A stretch of 64,000 bases of DNA from Peronospora farinosa (taxonomy: Eukaryota; Oomycota; Peronosporomycetes; Peronosporales; Peronosporaceae), in the NCBI GenBank assembly GCA_947646735.1, contig CANTFK010000173.1, positions 1-64,000 of the forward strand. Direction: 5' to 3'. The position numbers and the translations under genes were made by a program. The first letter of the stretch is position 1. The number at the start of each line of letters is the position of its first letter. The notes beneath the pieces are model-generated. The model saw only the letters and a program-made list of their open reading frames with translations. It was not told the origin of the DNA and searched no databases. Of the stretch, positions 1-9,344 are shown one piece after another.

Positions 1-59
1 ACGTGAGCAGAGGAAGCTTATAACTAAACAAACGCTTAGTTGAGAGGGAAAAGAAAACT

Positions 60-360
60 GTATTTAATATAGTTAACTATCTAATAAAACTAATCTGTTA
101 TAACCTATGTTAACTATATTAAACTACAACTATGTATGTTGACAACTTGCCCTCCACTCATTGCGCACGTCCATCGGTCATTGGTCAGCGCGTTAGTTGA
201 TATGATGGCCCATATCAACCAATGAGAGGGCATCTCCAACTTCAAGGAGATCTAGGAACAATATTAAGAAAAGATAATATTGTCAAATATTACTAGTTAT
301 AATAATATTTTTATTGACACTTCATATAAGTGTCAATATTATGTAACGGGCTCACCCCGT
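60..360 (+). repeat. LTR-like dispersed repeat, inverted copy at 7030-7265
   Basis: A segment containing the blocks CTTGCCCTCCACTCATTGC, CATCTCCAACTTC and ATTACTAGTTATAAT recurs in reverse orientation at 7030-7265 (for example ...CTTGCCCTCTACTCATTGC... on the minus strand there). The copy ends in TGTAACGGG-CTCAC-CCCGTTACA, that is, the two terminal inverted-repeat ends seen on Ty3/gypsy LTRs elsewhere in this window. It is probably an LTR or solo-LTR fragment. Exact boundaries are uncertain. Confidence 0.6.
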
Positions 361-431
361 TACAGTAGCCCTTTTCGGGCTCACCCCGTTACAGTAGCCC
401 TTTTCGGGCTCACCCCGTTACAGTAGCCCCC
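348..431. repeat. 29-bp tandem repeat, about 2.9 copies
   Basis: The unit GGGCTCACCCCGTTACAGTA plus CCCTTTTC starts at 348, 377 and 406, a period of exactly 29 bp with no mismatch between full copies. The unit contains CCCGTTACA, the 3' terminus of the local LTR family, so the array looks like local amplification of an LTR end. Confidence 0.85.
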
Positions 432-2272
432 ATACCTGATACAACTAGCTCCTTCCCCCCCCCCAACTTGCGCCTTACTAATTGCGCACTCTGTTGGTGG
501 CAACGTCAGGCAAGCGCATACCGCGTGTGGTTTTGGAAGTAATGCTGAAACCTTGGTCTGCATTTCTCTCCTCCATGAGGCGATACTTCCACAGCATCTT
601 TCCGCTCTGCAAGCACTTCCTTCGAGCGGCTAAAACCTCAAGCGCCACTACGAAACAAATAACTTGGACCACGCTTTGCGTTTGCGCCTCCTAAGATGCC
701 TCTGCCTTGATGTCAACACGTAGTTTGTCAAGCTTTCCATAACCGTATCATTCTTGATCCGAGAAAAATGAAGTCTTAGCTGAGCCCAGCACATCCACTT
801 GGCGGTCATAACATACATCGCACTTTTTGCGGTATTCCTGCTGTTGCGCAGAAAGCGACTTGCGCGCGCAACGTGCAAATTAATGCTTAAGCTAGTAGCT
901 AAATTCGATCCCACGTCGCAGTTTCTTGTTAATTGCGTCAGTATTATCCAGATTGCGCAGCACGTCACCATCCTCCTTTATTTCCAGATTACGCAAGTCG
1001 ACTGTCCGACTGTCCTGCCAGATAAAGCTCCACAGCCTTGTACGGCTGCAGTCTTTGCTCTAATCTTGCTCTCAGCTTTAGATGCTGGATCGTCCTCCCA
1101 CTTTTTATTTGGCGCGGACTGTAACACAAACGCAAGGTGAATATCCTGTTTACGACCGGTGGAATCACTAATTCCACCAAGCTGCAGCAAGCCTGAACCT
1201 TAACCTGTAGGTGGTACTCTATGTAGTTTTACTTCAAGTCCACGGCGCAGTCTGTAGCTATTTGCTTATGTAATGAGCAAAATAATTATCGGTCATGAGC
1301 ATGCGTACGACAGGATTTTTTTCCATTTTGAGCTTAAGCCTTCTCCTTAGCAACGCCTCACCTCGATGCTGCACTAGACGCGCCTATCAATGTGGCTTCG
1401 CAGTATTAAACGCCGAATGATAAGATTGATCGCTTTATTCACACCAGAAGGTATTAAAAAATAACTTCGCTATCTTAAAATCTGCAGCCTTCCATGACCA
1501 GACATCATGCTCTCATAAAGACACACACTTTAGGCGGAATGCTTATTTCCTCCTCACTTTACACTTACGAAACTTGATTGTCCCACTAGTCTTATATGTT
1601 GCCACTACGCTCAATGTGACTACTAAAATGTTAAAGCGCTCCGTCTGCGACTGCGGTGACTTGGCACCGACTCGTCCCCGTTTGCGGAATACCACAAAGA
1701 CTCCGTGGTTGACAATAAGCTGTCTCATGTAAAATTTATTGTTGCTGCAGTCTCATGCTCAGTGTCAGTGAATGCAACGTTTAAAGAGTGTAGACAACAT
1801 TTTGCAGACTTACTACCCGTAAACACCGTATGAAATGTCCATCACATTAAACATGGAACTCCAGCGCACACCAGTGGCATCCTAGACAATAAGTCGTGTG
1901 GCGGTATTATAAGGTTTAGCCGCTCGCTTATTTTTTAAAGTTTCCGCTGGGTCTGTGAAAGTCATGCCGCTTCGTCTTAGGAAATTCACGAAAAAGCTGC
2001 ACGAGTGGTGCACGTAATCACTACACGTGTATCCTTATTCTTTTTGCCATGCTCAATCGACCTTCAGTCGTCTCTCCACCGATTAGCCGGTTCTTCGGAA
2101 TATCCTGTGTAAATTTCCAAATAATTCGACGCAATTTACATGCCATTCCGCAGCTCCATATCAAGCAGACAGGGAAGCGTCTCCGTCTTGCAATTCTTCT
2201 TACTCACTCCATTAACTATCCCTGCTTGTCTTAAAAAAAAATCCCAACTCCATCCGTAGTTCTGCGGCTTAG
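432..2272. other. Intergenic, no supportable gene
   Basis: Only short unrelated ORFs are seen. Minus-strand ORFs at 648-971 and 978-1190 have no recognisable domain. Nothing supports a functional gene; the stretch may be decayed transposon sequence. Confidence 0.5.
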
Positions 2273-3201
2273 TCATATCGTCGTTTTATCACTTGGAGCT
2301 GCAAACGTTGTCAACAAATTTCCTAACCAGCTCTCGCAGCGCGCAACTACTTCTTCACTCTTTGTCGTCGCTATCTTCCCCCGACTACCCCCTTTACTAC
2401 CACGGTTGTCCTTACTTTCCTGCACGGCTGTAGCTTTTCCTACAAAATCATTAGTCTCCACTCCTCCATATTTTTCTTCAACCCTCTATTTGCTTTGGCA
2501 GCAGCATTGAAGTCAATGCTTCAAAATGATATAGTCTTCCCACGGAAGCTGCTGCACCTTTATGGTACAAAGGATCACTCTCGTCCTCCTTTACAATTAC
2601 GAGGCCATTCGGTCTGCCACCGATCGCCGCCATTACGAACGTCGTGGCTGACGACATCGCATAGGCTTCCATAAGCCTCTTCGGCTTTGAGGGATAAGGC
2701 TGCATTGTATACTCCTTACCCGCGTCATCCTTGGCTCCTCCAGTCTCCTGTGTCATCAGCAGCTGTTGCATTTTATCTGGGCCAACCTGGCTGTACTAGA
2801 GACTGTAGCGTCCACTATAGGATCTGAACTTGCTACTGCGTCTTGCACTGGGATTTTTCGCTCCTTTAGCTCCTTTTCTAATGTCCACAACGTGGTGTCT
2901 CTCTCGGAAATCACGCGATGATCGCCGGTATAAAGAAGAAGCAAAGTTATTAGCCTCGTAATGAGAATTGATTGCCTTTTTTCAGTCAAAAACGCGTCGG
3001 TCAAGAGCGCAAGCAACGTCAACGTCTTGATGAATGACTCTGTACTTGAATAAAGATGATGCGGGGCCGTCGGAAGCTCTCGTGGGATGTGTCGATCGCC
3101 AGTTTCATCTCATCTTGTTGAGTAGACCGTACGGTTGAGATCAAAATGTGACGTGAGGTTTGCTTGAGGAAAATCGTGATGGTAATCGATACATGAGTCA
3201 C
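2273..3201 (-). pseudogene. Possible decayed protein-coding gene, family not recognised
   Basis: Four minus-strand ORFs follow each other in shifted frames: 3201-3019, 3022-2756, 2771-2478 and 2461-2273. The 2771-2478 piece has protein-like composition (…MAAIGGRPNGLVIVKEDE…) and overlaps the C-terminus of the 3022-2756 piece by a few codons, as one frameshift would produce. No domain is recognised. It lies downstream of the RXLR effector on the same strand. It could equally be chance ORFs. Confidence 0.25.
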
Positions 3202-3419
3202 AAAAACACGTAGGAAGAAGCACTTTACGACAACTCTATTGACAGCTCAAGATTTCAGGAAGCGATTAGAATTAACAAGTTACTACACCAGAAATATTCA
3301 AACCTCAATTCAGCTTCCCGTCCCCAATTTGTACTACGACGCATGTTTCAAATTGACTGTAAAGCCTCTTCCAAGCATCCCTCCTACAGTTACTGCTTTC
3401 CTGTACCGAATTCAGCAAA

Positions 3420-5402
3420 TTACTGACCATCGTCGTTTCGTTGGCGCTTCATCGTATGCAACGCTTTGCCGTCGTTCTCTTCAGCCATCCTATTTGATTT
3501 TGTAAGCTCTTGTGCCGCTTTCTGACGCTCAAGCCATGCTATGAAAGCAATGGCACGATCCCGACCCTTATAGGTATGAGCTGCCTTTAACAACTTCTTA
3601 ACGTCGATATTTTGTCTCTTCAGCTCTGAGAATACTAGCGAGTATTTTCTTGTTCCTCCGATTTTTTCAAGATACGAGACCCACGTGTCCCACTCTGGTT
3701 GATTGATCATATCGAAGCCTGCTTTCTTGAGCTCAAGCTTCTCGAATACAGTGTCACCACCCACTCCATCTCTCAACCACTTCGCCATCAGATGCTCCTC
3801 CATTTTAGCTGCCACATTCTTTGCGGCAACACTGTCTTTTGCCACAGCAAGCTGTTTTGCTAGCGCAGCATCGTCACTTTTTTCGAGCAGTAACGCCGTA
3901 AGCAAGAGCGAATATGGATCCTTTTTCATCCTAATCTCACAGTAGTAGATCCAATCTTTCAAAAGGTGACTCCCCCAAAAAGTGGTAACATCGTTGTTGC
4001 CAGCTGCTAGCAATGCTTTAACGTCGTTCATACGTCCATCCAATGTCCACTTCAGCGCCAAACCCAATTCCAAGGATTCAGCAAAAGATCGCATGGCTGG
4101 GACGTTCTTATTGGTCGCTAGCATCTCAATCACCTTCTCTTCGCCGTAGTTAGCTATAAGCGTTGAAATCTTGTCAATTTTAGCGCCTACAGCAGGATCG
4201 TGCTCGGTTTGGGATTTTTGTTCCACATACTTGGCCCATGTTTTGGAATAGGCGCTCTCCTCTAGCAGGCCTTCCATCTTCTCGTCAAACTTGGTCGTGC
4301 CAGCCTCAAGCTCCTCGGCAGTCGTTGGTCTTACCATTTTCTCAAGCGTACTTTCCAAAGCTGTGACAAGTTCATCCCTCTTACCACCTTTAGCTTTAGC
4401 GATCCACTTTCTTAGACGGTCGTCGTTTTTGAAGTACTTCCTCAGCACTGAAATCACTAGCTCATTTTCTTCTTCGTCTCCGATTTTTTCTCCGACGTAC
4501 TTCTTCACCAGATACGAGACCCACGTGTCCCACTCTGGCGTATCGATGCCTGCTTTATCAAACTTCAAATCCCTAAAAACATCCATAGAACTATCTACCC
4601 ACTTCTCGATCAGCTGCTTCTCCAATTCAGTTGCCACGTTCCTCGCAGCATCGCTGCCTTTTGCCTCAGCCAAAGTGTGTGCTAGCTTTCTGTCACCGAA
4701 TTCCTGCAAAAAGTACTCCGTAAGCAACGAATACGGGTTCTTCATAGTTTTCTCACAGTAGTCAATCCAGTACTTCAAAAATGGACTCCCCAAAAAATTG
4801 GGTACACCATCCTTGCCAGCTACAGCTACTAGCAATTCAATAGCCTTGTCCGGATCTCCATCCGATGTCCGCTTCAACGCCAGACCCATTTCCAATCCTT
4901 CGGCAATAGATTTCGTCGCTTCGACCTTCTTTCCGTCTTCTAGCATCCTAATCACCGCTTTCTCGTTGAAGCGAGTCATGAGTCTTGAAATCTTGTCAAC
5001 TGCAGCTTTTCCAAAATCCTTCTGGTTCACGAAATCGATATTCTCGGCCCAATTCCGGAACTCTTCGCTCTTTAACAAAATGTCCATGTTTTTGCCAACC
5101 TCGGGCATCCTAGCCTCAAGCGCATTGGCATTTTTCAAGGCTGCATTAAGGTGTTGAATCGAAGAATCGAGATCTGCTACTCTTTCTTCGTCGTCACGGT
5201 CAATTTTCTCCGTCATTTGAAAGTCTGCCCTCAACTGCCGATTCACTCGCGCATCTCTTAGTGCATGCTGCGAAACAGAAGAACCAGCGACGATCATCTT
5301 AACCATAGTCTTGGCACTTTTGCTGAGCCATGTGAGAACAAAAACCGTTGCTAGCACCATGAACCAGTACCGACGTTTAACTGTGTTGGTCATGCAGGCC
5401 AT
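3420..5402 (-). CDS. RXLR-dEER secreted effector with two tandem LWY-like modules
   Basis: Predicted host-translocated effector of a plant-pathogenic oomycete. The reading frame is open from 5486, but I prefer the ATG at 5402 (660 aa), because it is followed by a basic segment and a hydrophobic stretch (RYWFMVLATVFVLTWL) that fits a signal peptide. RQLR lies at residues 55-58 and DDEER at 70-74 from this start, the usual spacing for the RXLR-dEER class. The body is alpha-helical in composition and consists of two copies of a ~275-residue module: WAEN/WAKY, GLALK, PYSLL and PEWDTWVSYL each occur twice in the same order, and the nucleotides encoding WDTWVSYL are nearly identical between copies. 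Conserved Trp, Tyr and Leu positions suggest WY/LWY folds. The C-terminal tail is short and basic. No intron is needed. The gene is isolated in repeat-rich DNA, typical of effectors. The host target cannot be inferred. ATG at 5393 is an alternative start. Confidence 0.88.
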   Translation of the reverse strand: MACMTNTVKRRYWFMVLATVFVLTWLSKSAKTMVKMIVAGSSVSQHALRDARVNRQLRADFQMTEKIDRDDEERVADLDSSIQHLNAALKNANALEARMPEVGKNMDILLKSEEFRNWAENIDFVNQKDFGKAAVDKISRLMTRFNEKAVIRMLEDGKKVEATKSIAEGLEMGLALKRTSDGDPDKAIELLVAVAGKDGVPNFLGSPFLKYWIDYCEKTMKNPYSLLTEYFLQEFGDRKLAHTLAEAKGSDAARNVATELEKQLIEKWVDSSMDVFRDLKFDKAGIDTPEWDTWVSYLVKKYVGEKIGDEEENELVISVLRKYFKNDDRLRKWIAKAKGGKRDELVTALESTLEKMVRPTTAEELEAGTTKFDEKMEGLLEESAYSKTWAKYVEQKSQTEHDPAVGAKIDKISTLIANYGEEKVIEMLATNKNVPAMRSFAESLELGLALKWTLDGRMNDVKALLAAGNNDVTTFWGSHLLKDWIYYCEIRMKKDPYSLLLTALLLEKSDDAALAKQLAVAKDSVAAKNVAAKMEEHLMAKWLRDGVGGDTVFEKLELKKAGFDMINQPEWDTWVSYLEKIGGTRKYSLVFSELKRQNIDVKKLLKAAHTYKGRDRAIAFIAWLERQKAAQELTKSNRMAEENDGKALHTMKRQRNDDGQ

Positions 5403-5486
5403 TTTAATAAACAGCTCAATGTAAAATGAAGCCCTGGGGATTTGGAAGCAAATTGCGAAGTGAGTAGGAACAAGTCTAGCGACCAC

Positions 5487-7029
5487 CCGTCCAGCATTCT
5501 AGCCTCGTCGACCGGTCGATTTCAATTTACATTGACACTTCTTATGTCCAGCTGGATAGAATTGTGCAAGTGAGAGTCCAGCAAACACATGCCTGGCATG
5601 TAGGGTTGCAACGACATGCTGGTACCAGTAGTGAATAGTCTTTTGCTTCTTCTTTATCTACAAGTAAACGAAACAAGAATCCAAGTGTCAAAATCTGGGT
5701 CGGACTTGTTCAAAAATCTAGTCTATCGTTGCGAGCCTGGACCATCGTTGCAGGAGCCCAAAAATTGGGACCGCACGATGAAGCTCACGATGTGCAGTTA
5801 CGTACACCCTATGTTGCAGTGTATTAGTATGTGATGATGTCATAAACAAAAAGGCGTGAATCACAATGCCGCGTACAATGCAGGACCAAGCGATTGGCTT
5901 CATATGTCCCATGGACAAGAGGCAGTCACAAAGTGTGATAGTGGGTACTCAGGAATTGGTGACGACACTTTGAACGTGCATCACGATCGGATCATCAACG
6001 TACACAACGTTATAGCACTTGAGCTATGACGCCACTACTCTGGGGGTAACACTGCACTGGATGAGCATACGAACCACTCATTGCATCATTAAATACAAGC
6101 AAATAGTATTTTTTTCAAGTAGTACATCGAAAATGGTTGAAAAGTTGGTATAAATCACCATGAGGGTGGGAAGCTATCGCTAAAGGCTTCTCGGCGACGG
6201 CATTATCGAAGGCCACTCAACGTTAACAAGTTCAAGCGGTAGTTTTTTACTAGACTTCAGCATTTCCCAATTTCATATTCGAAGAGAAAAGGACAGCTGT
6301 TGCGTTGAAGCGCGGCATCCAACGCTTCCATTGGTACAGGCGTTGGCGTCCGCATTCCACGGCGAGTGATAAACGTAGATTAGTTCTTGTGAGGTAAAAT
6401 GCAAAGATAGCTGTCAACATTCTATCGAAACAGTCTCGCGGAAACGCAGACACGCGAGTAATAGGCCACTACAAGACAGCAACCCATGAGCTCCATGCAA
6501 CCATTGGCTTTAAACATTTGTTAGTCATTAAGGAATTTATCGACACTTTCGTTAGCACAATACTCAGGACAAAGCTGCCACTACTTGCAATAAAGAAATG
6601 TCAGTCCAATGAGTGTCAAAAAAGCACAACGCAGCGGTCGGTAGCGACGTGCCGTGCAGAAGACTTATTTGACGCCGAGCTTGTGGCCAGTGGCAAAGGC
6701 TTTACCTGGACTTGCACGTTCAAACTTTTCTTGATAATTGTCTTTGCCTCTCGAACGAATCTCGAGTAGTCGAACACATTTTGTGAAAGCATTAGCAACT
6801 AGCGTCACTGATAATCATAACTCCTGCATTTAACACCACTCATGTAAGCTTGATTATGCTAGGTCACTTTTTACGAATATCTGCAAGCTAAAACGTGTTG
6901 CTATAGGATGAATATATACCTCATATCGGGTGACATGCATTGAAATCAATGCAAGGTTGCTGCACTGACAAATAAACTAAATGACCGCCCGACGAAGATT
7001 TACCGTTTTTCCGGATGCAGGAGCAACCA
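5487..7029. other. Intergenic upstream of the effector gene
   Basis: No ORF longer than about 83 codons and no recognisable domain. It holds the promoter of the minus-strand effector, but I see no motif I can assign with confidence. Confidence 0.5.
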
Positions 7030-7265
7030 GAAAACGGGGAAGACTCGTTACATAACACTGGCATGAACAGTTAAACTAATGTGAACATTATCTTAGCTAG
7101 TAATATTCGACAATACTATTTTAATTGTAATACTGTCGTTGAAGTTGGAGAGGCCTAATGGCAGCCAGCGCGTTGGTCAATAAAGGACGGATACGTGCAA
7201 TGAGTAGAGGGCAAGTAGCCGACATACATGTTCATAGCTACATATAGTTAGAGCAAGGTTACAAC
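7030..7265 (-). repeat. Inverted copy of the 60-360 LTR-like repeat
   Basis: The reverse complement matches the 60-360 copy in several ordered blocks: CTTGCCCTCTACTCATTGC, CGCGCTGGCTG, CTCTCCAACTTC, TATTGTCGAATATTACTAG, and near its end GTTATGTAACGAG. Divergence is visible throughout, so the pair is not recent. The two copies bracket the effector gene. Confidence 0.6.
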
Positions 7266-7311
7266 AAATTTAGTTTATTGATGCCGAAATTATATCAAAT
7301 ACAGCTCTCTT

Positions 7312-7480
7312 TTGTAAAGGGGGGCTTACACGACGGTTGTAATATCATACCGAAAGTACTTTACGGTTAATGTTTTATATTACATATAATGTATTCTTAG
7401 TACAGATATTTTTAAAAGGAGTATTATAGATGAATGATATTATAAGGTATTAGCTATATTTTATACTATTGGTAATGGCT
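7312..7480 (+). repeat. Fragment of a TGTAA-type Ty3/gypsy LTR
   Basis: The block starting TGTAAAGGGGGGCTTACACG, with CATACCGAAAGT and ACATATAATGTATT, is collinear with 37860-38000, where it reads TGTAACGGGGTTACACGACG, CATTCCGAAAGT and GCATATAATGTATT. It is a diverged LTR 5' fragment. Confidence 0.65.
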
Positions 7481-7571
7481 TCTCAGCTGATACTGTAGTA
7501 CTAACATTAATAATCGTATGATTCCATATCCAGATACAAACAATGTCATATTATACATATTTATTAGTGAA

Positions 7572-7930
7572 CACACTATCTCTGTTTTACATGTAGTGAG
7601 AAAAATTGGCTCCTTACTTTTACTTAAGTAGTTTACATTTAATAATAGAACCTTCATCGACACTAGCAAGCTAGTGGCGACGGAACGCTCTTTGGGTGCC
7701 CAATCAGTGTTGAAACAATAGCTGGTTTGGTGAAGATACTTTGTTCACCCAAAGATTTATACTAATTCTATGGGGAAGGGCCATATAACTAAAAAGGGTC
7801 GGTTAAAAAGTATATGGATACAAACTGAGTTTGAGACGTTACACCCTTTCTCTCGTTAGACGGACCACTCCATTTGGTGCTGCCTCTTTTCTTGTCTCTA
7901 TCCGCCTTCACCACGTGCTTGCAACGTCTT
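7572..7930 (+). pseudogene. Decayed U2 snRNA fused to a Utopia-like 5' end
   Basis: Ordered matches to the U2-like genes at 55151 and 55389: ACACTATCTCTGTTTTACAT resembles the GTAGTATCTGTTCTAATC block; GAAAAATTGGCTCCTTACTT resembles GAAAACTGGTTTCCTGACTT; CATCGACACTAGCAAGCTAG corresponds to stem-loop III; GTTACACCCTTTCTCTCGTT corresponds to stem-loop IV of the second gene. An unrelated ~125-bp stretch (about 7702-7828) separates the last two blocks. Similarity continues past U2 (GCCTTCACCAC near 7905 versus ACCCTTCACCAAC near 55611), that is, into the leader of the Utopia-like element. The 5' stem-loop I is not recognisable. It is non-functional. Confidence 0.6.
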
Positions 7931-8164
7931 TTTTCTTTCTCCTTTCCAATAAAATGATGTGCGTGCGTTCGAACGTCACAACGAGAAACAAACACGCCAT
8001 CCATTAAATTACTGTGCCAACAATTACTCGATCAAGTTGATTGCGTTTGTAAAAAGAGGCTGTATTCTGCTGCCCAGCATCATGAGCTGCTTCTTTACTA
8101 TGCTTGGTGTATCACTAAACTGCGACTTTCTTGTCAGCTAGAAAATTTGTACATGAAGAGCTAC

Positions 8165-9180
8165 TTAGACGATCGTGGGTGATGATCCTGGAGCGCGCTT
8201 GTAGCACTGCGGTGAAGACTCGTCGGTTGTTTTAGGACTGAGAGACGAGTTGGTACCGTTAGACGCACCACTTCGGGTGTCGCTGGACACCGCGTCATCA
8301 ACGATTGGCTCTCGCGTCGGAGAAAGCGGCGGCGTTCCTCTTCCATTTCGTCGGCCGTCCAAAGACAACTCCGTAACCGACGGCATCATAAGCTCGCCAG
8401 AGCCACTAGTATCAACGTACTGCTTCCTTCCTAGCTTCTGCTGTGCGACAATCTCGCCTCGGATGATAAGCATGATGCGGTAAACCACAGATGCAAGCAC
8501 GACGGATCCCAGCAGCAGGGTGTAGAAGATCGTAGGTAACACCACACTCGGACGAAGCTCGCCGCTCTTCAACTCATTAGGAGCCGCAGCCGAAATAGCG
8601 TTACCTTTTGTATCAGAGCTGGCCGCAGCTTCCGCCGCTTGAACGTGCTGTCGCTCAAGTTCCGTCTCTAGCAGGTGGATGGTCTCTAGGCGACTCTCAG
8701 CGATGCGCGTCATATTCTCCACCTAATAATACATACTATTGTCAGTCTTAGAGCACTCATACAACGCTTGCCACTATGTTAAGTCCTCACTTGCAGCCGC
8801 AGCATTATCACGTCATCCTTAAGCCGTTCTCGCTGCTGAGTAAGCGCCTCGATTTCCGGGCTCATCAACTGGTGCAGCGCAAAGGTGCCCACGATCCCCA
8901 TCAGCAACAGCGCTACAATTACCGTCAGTTCATTGGCTGCTCTGCTCATGTGCAGCCCCAGCGACGCGCGGGTGAGACACCGCCGGACACGAGGGAAGCG
9001 GCGCTGTAGCGCGCGTGAACAGCCGCCGGTGGCAGTTGAGGCTGATGGAAGCCCGCTAGAGCTGGTGCTACCACCGGACTCTAAATGAAATAGACGGCCG
9101 TCATCTGGTACACTACTAATACTTGTGCTTGGTGTGGAGGTAGCGACCAAAGCGCTGGCAGCAGAAGAGGAAGACATCAT
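8165..9180 (-). CDS. Two-TM coiled-coil protein of unknown function (2 exons)
   Basis: Exon 1 is 9180-8791 (130 codons) and exon 2 is 8722-8165; the 68-bp intron 8790-8723 has GTGAGG donor and TTATTAG acceptor in phase 0, giving 315 aa. The N-terminus is Ser/Thr-rich with a basic segment. A first hydrophobic helix (LTVIVALLLMGIVGTFAL) lies near residues 87-104 and is followed directly by a heptad-like segment spanning the splice site (SPEIEALTQQRERLKDD... to ...RLETIHLLETELERQ). A second hydrophobic helix (LPTIFYTLLLGSVVLASVVY) follows at about 200-220, and then a polar Ser-rich tail. The layout suggests a membrane protein with a coiled coil between two TM helices. I do not recognise the family. 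It is tail to head with the SRRM2-like gene on the same strand. Confidence 0.8.
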
Positions 9181-9344
9181 CTGCCACTTCTCGAATTAAA
9201 AGTGCGGTACGAAACGATGGCAATACAAAAGTCAAGTACAAAATGGATGTGATTACGGGTTGCTACCGAACAACTGCTTACCTCGTTGCTACCGTACAAC
9301 TTATTGGCCTCACACGAAAATACGGCGTGGTAGATGCTCGTACG

